Source: Deltaproteobacteria bacterium UBA6601 (GTDB taxonomy: Bacteria; Myxococcota_A; UBA796; UBA9615). From it: DNA of 41,931 bases. Both the position numbers and the translations under genes were made by a program. The notes beneath the pieces are model-generated. The model was not told where the DNA came from, did no database searches, and saw only the letters and a program-made list of their open reading frames with translations. The stretch covers positions 1 to 41,931 of the forward strand of contig DJIF01000134.1 in NCBI GenBank assembly GCA_002433485.1. Direction: 5' to 3'. Positions 33,563-39,242 of the stretch are shown here, in pieces. Each line of letters begins with the position of its first letter. Position 1 is the first letter of the stretch.

Positions 33563-35994
33563 CAGCGCTTCCTCTCGTTGATCGCATAGAAGTCGACCTT
33601 GTAGATCTTCTTCTCTCCAGCTTCGACGGTGATCGTTTTACCGCCAGTGCGGTTCTTGAAATTCTTGCACTCCTCTTCATCATCGCAAATGAAGCGGATT
33701 CGATGTTTGCCTGCTGGCAGCCAGACACCCTTGCGGGTGTCATCGGTGGTGCCCAGCGCTACCCCGGCGTCAGGTGGACTGGTCCTTGCCTTGGCCCACG
33801 GACAGGGGCAGGTGTGGCGAATCACCCGGCAGCGTGGTCGAGCTACAAGCCGTACAAAGCCCATCTCGCTGGGGTCTGACTCCTCAGCGGCCGGGCCCAC
33901 GGGTGCGACCACGCTTTGTGGGGCAGGTGCGTTCCGCCGCGGTTGCTTTTTTGTTGTGTTGCTGCGCCCGGAGCTAGTGGTTTTACTGGTGCGTTTACTC
34001 GCTTGTTGACGACTGCTTTCGCTGCGGGCTTTGCGCGTGGATCGATTGGGTGCGGTGCTACGAGCTTTGGCGGCTGGCCTGACGGTACCGGCTCCTTCGC
34101 TAGTCGCGTCCTCGATGATCAGAACCGCGCTACTGGCGTCGTCGTCCTCCGCTGCCGCGCTGTCGCTGGGGAGTTGCTGTCCTGGGTTGGTGAGCCCGTC
34201 GGGCTCAGGAGCAGCCCTACCGGTCCGGCCCTCTGTGGCAGCGGAATGGCCGGAAATCGCCGCGGGTGGGGCTTGGTCAAGGGTCGGTTGCAGTTGCCCG
34301 GCATCGCGGCTGGAGAACCAGGTGATCCCAGCGACCAGTCCCAGGATCAGCAGCGCTGAGATGAGTCCGCTGGAGGCACCGATGAGAGCCGGCTTAGACC
34401 TCGGTGCTCTGCGGTTACCGGTCGGTCGCTGCTGTTGGTAGCTACCACTTACAACGACCTGAGCATCGGTGACCGTGATTTCGTATTCGTCATCTTGGCC
34501 GGTTGGGCTCTCGTTGTTCGGACTACCGTCTTGAGACAGCAACTCGGCTGCTGACTCCATGGGACCGGTATAGGCCTGAGTAGGCTCTTCGCTAAGTCCG
34601 GCGGCGCTGAGCGTGGAGGCAGACTCCAGTTCACCGGTATAGCGCTGGGTGGGCTCCTCCCCATCAACAGGATAGCGGTCGGTGGGCTCCTCACTCGCTG
34701 TCGCCGCCTCCATGCCAGCCGAGTGGAGAGCCGGCTGAGATCGGCTGGTAGGGCCGAGGTGCTGGACGATCTCTGAGCCGAACGAGCGCACTGTGCCGGT
34801 CACCACCCCCATGCCTCGGGTGAGCGGTACCGCTTCCGGCGAGCTATTGCCAGGCAGGGGGTCGTCATCTGCAACCGCACCGGCGGACATGCCGAAGAAC
34901 TCGCGGGTTCCAGATCCCGATGGACCGGCGTCTTCGGGTACCGACTCGGCGGGATGGTCACGCCGCTCCAGGTCGCTGAAGGTGACATCGCGGTCCGCGG
35001 CGGCCGCCTCCACTTCGTGGGTCCAGAAGTTGCGATTCTCTGCTGGAGGATGGAGGCTGCGCAGCCGCTCCAGCTGCTGACTGAAGCTGGCTGCGCTGTC
35101 CGGACGGTAGTTGCGGTCCTTCTGTAGGGCTGCGCGTAGCAGCCCGATCCAGCCACCAATAGCCTCCTGCGAGAGTGCTCCATTGTGATTGGCTTCAAGG
35201 TGACTGCGAAGCGCATCGAGGCGGGACTCGATGTCGAGCTCAAAGGCAGTGTGCATGGCTCGCACCAACTCAGCCGCGGTATTTACCTCGACATCGAGCA
35301 GTCGAGTGCCCATCAGCAGTTCATAGAGAATGGTGCCCAGTGAGTAGATGTCTGAGCGTCCATCGAGGGGGTCGCCGGCCAACTGCTCGGGGCTCATGTA
35401 AAACACCGTGCCCTTGGTCTGCCCTTCCTGGGTTCTCTGCGCTAGGCGGTCATCATCGGTCGCTTTGGCAATGCCGAAGTCGAGCACTTTGACCTGCCCG
35501 CGGAAGTTGACCATCAAGTTCTGTGGTTTGAGGTCGCGGTGAACGATGCAGACCGTCTCGCCGTCGCGGTTTTGCAGGGCGTGAGCGTGCGCCAGAGCAT
35601 CTGAGATCATCAGTCCCATATGCAGCACTGCAGTAGCTGGGACCGATCGCTGCCGTGCTACCAGTCGGCGCAGCAGGGTGCCGACATCGGTGCCGCGTAC
35701 GCACTCCATGACCATGAAGTAGACGTCCCCGAGAAGGGGGTGCTCGATGTGCTTGAAGTCGACGACTTTGACGATGTTGGGGTGGTCGAGCTGACTGAGG
35801 ATGCGCGCCTCGTCGGCGAGCGCCCGTGCGACATTGGGGTTATCAGCCACCACGTTGGCTTCGAGTACCTTGACCGCGAAGTCCGACACAAAGCCCATGT
35901 CGCCGCGCACTTCGGCGCGGTAGACCTGACCGAAGGCTCCGACCCCGATGCGGTGGACGAGCGTATAGCGGTCAAGCTGAAAGGGCAGCTTCAT
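33562..35994 (-). CDS. Transmembrane Ser/Thr protein kinase with periplasmic PEGA-like domain
   Basis: An 810-residue Hanks-type kinase. The kinase domain spans about 9-290 with GVGAFG, the FAVKV lysine, VHRDLKPQN (about 148) and DFG (about 172), so it should be active. A cytoplasmic linker (about 310-530) contains three EEPT(D/Q)xY repeats near residues 433, 445 and 468, which are candidate phospho-Thr sites. One membrane helix at about 535-560 is followed by an Arg/Lys/Ser-rich stretch and a C-terminal beta domain (about 705-810) with five to six Cys (RCRVIRHTCPCPW, ICDDEEECKNF), PEGA-like and probably periplasmic. The start ATG overlaps the stop of the upstream gene (ATGA), with GGAGAGG upstream. 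It is the middle gene of a three-gene operon. Confidence 0.92.
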   Translation of the reverse strand: MKLPFQLDRYTLVHRIGVGAFGQVYRAEVRGDMGFVSDFAVKVLEANVVADNPNVARALADEARILSQLDHPNIVKVVDFKHIEHPLLGDVYFMVMECVRGTDVGTLLRRLVARQRSVPATAVLHMGLMISDALAHAHALQNRDGETVCIVHRDLKPQNLMVNFRGQVKVLDFGIAKATDDDRLAQRTQEGQTKGTVFYMSPEQLAGDPLDGRSDIYSLGTILYELLMGTRLLDVEVNTAAELVRAMHTAFELDIESRLDALRSHLEANHNGALSQEAIGGWIGLLRAALQKDRNYRPDSAASFSQQLERLRSLHPPAENRNFWTHEVEAAAADRDVTFSDLERRDHPAESVPEDAGPSGSGTREFFGMSAGAVADDDPLPGNSSPEAVPLTRGMGVVTGTVRSFGSEIVQHLGPTSRSQPALHSAGMEAATASEEPTDRYPVDGEEPTQRYTGELESASTLSAAGLSEEPTQAYTGPMESAAELLSQDGSPNNESPTGQDDEYEITVTDAQVVVSGSYQQQRPTGNRRAPRSKPALIGASSGLISALLILGLVAGITWFSSRDAGQLQPTLDQAPPAAISGHSAATEGRTGRAAPEPDGLTNPGQQLPSDSAAAEDDDASSAVLIIEDATSEGAGTVRPAAKARSTAPNRSTRKARSESSRQQASKRTSKTTSSGRSNTTKKQPRRNAPAPQSVVAPVGPAAEESDPSEMGFVRLVARPRCRVIRHTCPCPWAKARTSPPDAGVALGTTDDTRKGVWLPAGKHRIRFICDDEEECKNFKNRTGGKTITVEAGEKKIYKVDFYAINERKR

Positions 35995-37499
35995 CGAGGC
36001 CCTCTCCGTCGCCGTCGGGTGCTTCCGAAAGTAACGAGCAGGCCGATGACCAGCACCAGCGCAGCGCGGTCGCTTGCTGCAGACTTTGGCTCTGCCAGAT
36101 CACAGGCGAGGATGCAGCCATAGGGGATGTCGTATCCCGGGGGAGTTGCATCCTGGCAGTTGGGGTTCTCATCGACCCGATTGTCGCAGTCGTTGTCGTA
36201 GCCGTCACAGATCTCTGCCGCACCGGGGCGAATGGCAGCAACGCTATCGTTGCAGTCGCCGGCACACGATGAAATGCCGTCTTCGTCCCGGTCATGGGGA
36301 TTGAGGGTGGCGTCGGAATCATCACAGTCAGGTACCGGGTCGCAGGGGGTGCTGTCGTCGCCGTCGCTGTCTGCATCTTCGATGGTGCTTGGGTCACAGT
36401 CGTTGTCCTGGCCATCGCACTGCTCGGGAGCGCCCGGGAAGGTGTCGTTGTCGCCATCATCGCAGTCATCATTGTTCTCGGCATAGCCGTCGGGCTGATG
36501 GCAGGCCTGCACCGTCACCGACGGTCCTGCGGCGCCGTGGCCGTCACCGTCGAGATCGCGGTACCAGGTGCGCTCACCGATGGCACCAGACTCATCGATT
36601 TGACCGTCGCAGTTGTCGTCCACGTCATTACAGATCTCGTCGGCACTGGGATAGACAGCAGCATCTTCATTGTCGCAGTCTTCCCAGGCACAGGCACCGT
36701 CGAGGTCAAGGTCGTCGCAGGGCAGCTGTGAGATGCTGAGTGCGGTGTGATTGATGATCGTGTCATCGCCACATGACCGCAGTAATTCGTGGTCGCTACC
36801 ACCGGTACCAATGGCCGAGGACCGCCCTCCACCAAAGCTGGTGCCGCCTGCCAGGGTGACGTAATGGAACTCGATGTGGCTATCTTCTTCAAACAGCTTG
36901 ATCTCAAACTGATTCTTACCCTGCGAGTTGAAGTGCGGGATCTGGTACCAGGCAACCACGTGGCGCCGCGAGCCGCTGACCCCGAACAGGCTGGAGTAGA
37001 CCCCGCCGTCGCCGTCGAGTCCGCTGCTGGGGGCAGGGTTTAGATCGGACCAGTACCCCGCGATGGTTGGTGCCGGCCAGGTCAGCTCATTGCAATTCCT
37101 TGAGACCCCCTGGCTGACGTTGGGACTACCACGAAACCAGAACGAAGCGGCCAGTGGTGAGGGGTCGTTGCCGAAGGTAATACCGCCGTTCGAATGCACC
37201 AGCATCTCGGTGTAGGTCTCCCCGTAGAATTGGAAGGGGAAACCGATGCTGACGGTTACCGCCGTATCATCGCCGAGCTCCAGCGGGTTCGCCGGGCTGC
37301 TCTGTGGTGTGAAGTCAGGGGCATAGGTCGGGCCGCCGACGTTATTGCTGTCGATCCAGATGTAGCCGTACTCGTCCGGGCCGCCCTCATCGGCTTGAGC
37401 CGTCGGGCCGGTTAACAGCCCAACAAGGCACAGCAGGCCGGTGAGCGCGCTGACACATCGCGGGTCGCTGCTCGCGTTTCCTGATCGCACAGTAGTCAT
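35991..37499 (-). CDS. Exported MopE-motif protein with basic C-terminal anchor
   Basis: A 502-residue protein. It has an N-terminal signal (about 1-37, hydrophobic core LTGLLCLVGLLTG), a beta-rich domain (about 45-245) with nidogen-like extracellular features (FPFQFYGETYTEMLVHSNG, AGYWSDL), then three to four MopE-type Asp/Cys units (such as CNDVDDNCDGQID and CDGYDNDCDNRVD). It ends with a Cys pair (GCILAC), a hydrophobic helix and RRRRRGPR, resembling a MYXO-CTERM tail. I prefer ATG 37499; the frame extends to 37526. No clear Shine-Dalgarno. It heads the operon with the kinase and barrel genes, all joined by overlapping start/stop codons, so it may supply the surface input of that system. 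Confidence 0.8.
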   Translation of the reverse strand: MTTVRSGNASSDPRCVSALTGLLCLVGLLTGPTAQADEGGPDEYGYIWIDSNNVGGPTYAPDFTPQSSPANPLELGDDTAVTVSIGFPFQFYGETYTEMLVHSNGGITFGNDPSPLAASFWFRGSPNVSQGVSRNCNELTWPAPTIAGYWSDLNPAPSSGLDGDGGVYSSLFGVSGSRRHVVAWYQIPHFNSQGKNQFEIKLFEEDSHIEFHYVTLAGGTSFGGGRSSAIGTGGSDHELLRSCGDDTIINHTALSISQLPCDDLDLDGACAWEDCDNEDAAVYPSADEICNDVDDNCDGQIDESGAIGERTWYRDLDGDGHGAAGPSVTVQACHQPDGYAENNDDCDDGDNDTFPGAPEQCDGQDNDCDPSTIEDADSDGDDSTPCDPVPDCDDSDATLNPHDRDEDGISSCAGDCNDSVAAIRPGAAEICDGYDNDCDNRVDENPNCQDATPPGYDIPYGCILACDLAEPKSAASDRAALVLVIGLLVTFGSTRRRRRGPR

Positions 37500-37599
37500 C
37501 GTGTACTCGTGTTCTGTTCCCGACAAGAAACCGGGCTCGAAGGCTAGATACAGCCCCAGCCCTCGATGGTCAACCCGCTATTCAAGGGGGCGCGCGCGT

Positions 37600-37627
37600 G
37601 AGCGGGATCTAGTAGAGCGGGATCTAG
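37600..37627. repeat. Tandem 13-base direct repeat
   Basis: GAGCGGGATCTAG occurs at 37600-37612 and 37615-37627, two bases apart (period 15). It lies in the 190-base gap upstream of the MopE-motif/kinase/barrel operon, just outside the hairpin at 37629-37649. It may be a binding site for a tandem-binding regulator or a chance duplication. Confidence 0.5.
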
Positions 37628-37628
37628 G

Positions 37629-37649
37629 GGTCCAGCCAGCGGCTGGACC
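37629..37649. terminator. Strong perfect hairpin downstream of the M23 gene
   Basis: GGTCCAGCC and GGCTGGACC form a perfect 9-bp GC-rich stem with an AGC loop, about 40 bases after the M23 stop on the minus strand. No U-tract follows on either strand, so it may be a weak or factor-assisted terminator, or an RNA stability element. Confidence 0.45.
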
Positions 37650-37689
37650 AGCGCCGAGCTTGTTGGCTTGTAGCTGAGGACTGGAGAGC

Positions 37690-38286
37690 TCAGTACAGGG
37701 GCCCTAGGACCAGCCGCGGGTCTGGATAGCGTCTCAGAGCCGCCTCCCTATCCTGCAGGGTTACGACTCCGGGCAGGTCTGCTTTGGTCGGTCGCTGCCA
37801 TGACAGCTGGAAGTGGAGGTGTGGAGGCCAGCCGCCGTTCTCGTGCGGCTCGCCGAGGTGGGCGAGCACTTCGCCGCGCCGGATTTTCTGGCCTTGCTCG
37901 ATCCCGCAGATCGACCCGCCGTCTAGGTGACCATGGAGGGCGTAGATCTCGTAGCTGTCAAGGCGGTGGCCAGTGACCAGGGTGTTGCCGTAGTCGCCTG
38001 GTGCTGAGTTGTAGCCAAAGTGCTCGATCCAGCCATCGGCAAAGGCATATACGGCAGTGCCAGCCGGCGCGCCGATGTCAATGCCCAGGTGCACGGTTCG
38101 CCCTTCCGCGAACAGGGGCTCGGTATAGGTGTCAGGACGCAGCTCGTTGTAGCGCCCGATGCTGAACTGCGAACTGCGCGCGGGCCGGGCTGAGGCTGGA
38201 ATGCTCAGATCGAGGACGTCGTAGTTTTTGGGTAGCTGGACGACCGGATGAAAGTCGTGGGCAGTGAAGTCAATGGGCTGGCTCAA
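37690..38286 (-). CDS. M23-family (LytM) protein without signal peptide
   Basis: A 198-residue protein whose core (about 60-165) is an M23 fold. Possible zinc ligands are His66 and Asp70 (HLGID) and His156/His158 (HLHFQ), with ALHGHLD at 116-122. All expected metal ligands are present. There is no signal peptide or membrane helix, which is unusual for a peptidoglycan hydrolase and suggests a cytoplasmic role on a non-murein substrate or export by another route. The start is TTG 38286, with GAGGAGG 4 bases before it and overlap with the upstream gene's stop (TTGA). That coupling ties its function to the unknown upstream gene. Confidence 0.78.
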   Translation of the reverse strand: MSQPIDFTAHDFHPVVQLPKNYDVLDLSIPASARPARSSQFSIGRYNELRPDTYTEPLFAEGRTVHLGIDIGAPAGTAVYAFADGWIEHFGYNSAPGDYGNTLVTGHRLDSYEIYALHGHLDGGSICGIEQGQKIRRGEVLAHLGEPHENGGWPPHLHFQLSWQRPTKADLPGVVTLQDREAALRRYPDPRLVLGPLY

Positions 38287-39089
38287 AGAGCCTCCTCGAG
38301 GATCGGGTTGTAGACCCCCTCATTGCGAACTGCCCCTGGTGGCAGCAGCCAATAGCGGTGGCTGCCCTGGCGGCTGCGAAGAGCCATCTCCTGCATCTTC
38401 TCGGTGTTGTTGGCGTGCAACAGGAAGCTCGGCTCTCGAGGGTCCTCCACTCGCCCGCCTCGCTCGAGAGTATCCAGGATCGCGCCCCCCTGAAGGTCCA
38501 GACCATAGACAAAGGAGTTGGTTGGGCAGGTGTGATACGGGACATGTGGTTCGACGATCTGGAGTGGGCCGAAGCGAGTGTGGATGCGCAGGGCAAAGTT
38601 GTCGAACTGGGCGACCCCGAGGCAGGAGCGGCAGCCATAGGCCTTCAGCGACAGAACCTTGCTGGCGAAGCCCAGCTTGCGGCCGGGAATCACCGTGGAC
38701 ATGGAGTAGCTCATCCAGCGACCGGGTTGAGCGGTGGGGATGGAGATGGCTTCAGAGATGGGCACCAGCCCCTGGTAAGAGCCGATGTCGAGGCTCCATT
38801 TTAGCTTCTCGGGGAGTCGCTCGGCGCTGACTGCAAAGCCAATGAATGCTGAGGGCAGGATTCCGCAGTCGATCTGCACCCAGGCCGGCATGCCCATGTC
38901 TTTGCCGCCGTAAGCGAGCCCATTGAGGCGATTGATGAAGTTGTGAAAGGGTAGTTGGGCAGGGTCATCTGCTGCCAGCATCAGCAGCTGCTCGCCGAAG
39001 GGTGCGGGGTGCAGGAGCTCAAGATTGGCTCGGCTGCCGAAGGCGAAGGGCACAAAGCCCTCTTTCACGAGTGATGCGATGATGTTCAT
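38283..39089 (-). CDS. Conserved-looking protein of unknown function, coupled to M23 gene
   Basis: A 268-residue protein I do not recognise. No signal peptide and no membrane helix. It contains a Cys pair YGCRSC at about 150-155 and another Cys at about 189, a run of aromatic and hydrophobic beta-type segments, and a conserved-looking PWVQID-like stretch (PAWVQIDCG near residue 68). Composition and codon use match the neighbouring genes, so it is likely a real gene. The ATG at 39089 has no strong Shine-Dalgarno. Its stop overlaps the M23 start, so the two products are probably made together. Confidence 0.7.
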   Translation of the reverse strand: MNIIASLVKEGFVPFAFGSRANLELLHPAPFGEQLLMLAADDPAQLPFHNFINRLNGLAYGGKDMGMPAWVQIDCGILPSAFIGFAVSAERLPEKLKWSLDIGSYQGLVPISEAISIPTAQPGRWMSYSMSTVIPGRKLGFASKVLSLKAYGCRSCLGVAQFDNFALRIHTRFGPLQIVEPHVPYHTCPTNSFVYGLDLQGGAILDTLERGGRVEDPREPSFLLHANNTEKMQEMALRSRQGSHRYWLLPPGAVRNEGVYNPILEEAL

Positions 39090-39105
39090 GACCGCAAACT
39101 CTATC

Positions 39106-39135
39106 AGGACAGTCCGGGGCTTCCTTGGCTATAGT
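39106..39135 (+). promoter_or_regulatory. Candidate promoter for the right-edge PKD gene
   Basis: AGGACA (39106-39111) and TATAGT (39130-39135) are 18 bases apart, about 107 bases before the GTG start. The -10 matches 5 of 6 consensus bases; the -35 is weak. Confidence 0.33.
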
Positions 39136-39242
39136 TAGGCAACCCCCGCCCGGGTGCCCTCGATCTGGATCTTATTCCTCGTCGGTGTCTACCGGGCCAG
39201 TCAGGGGGTAGCGACCTTGTCTGGTCCTATTGGGAGGGTCCC

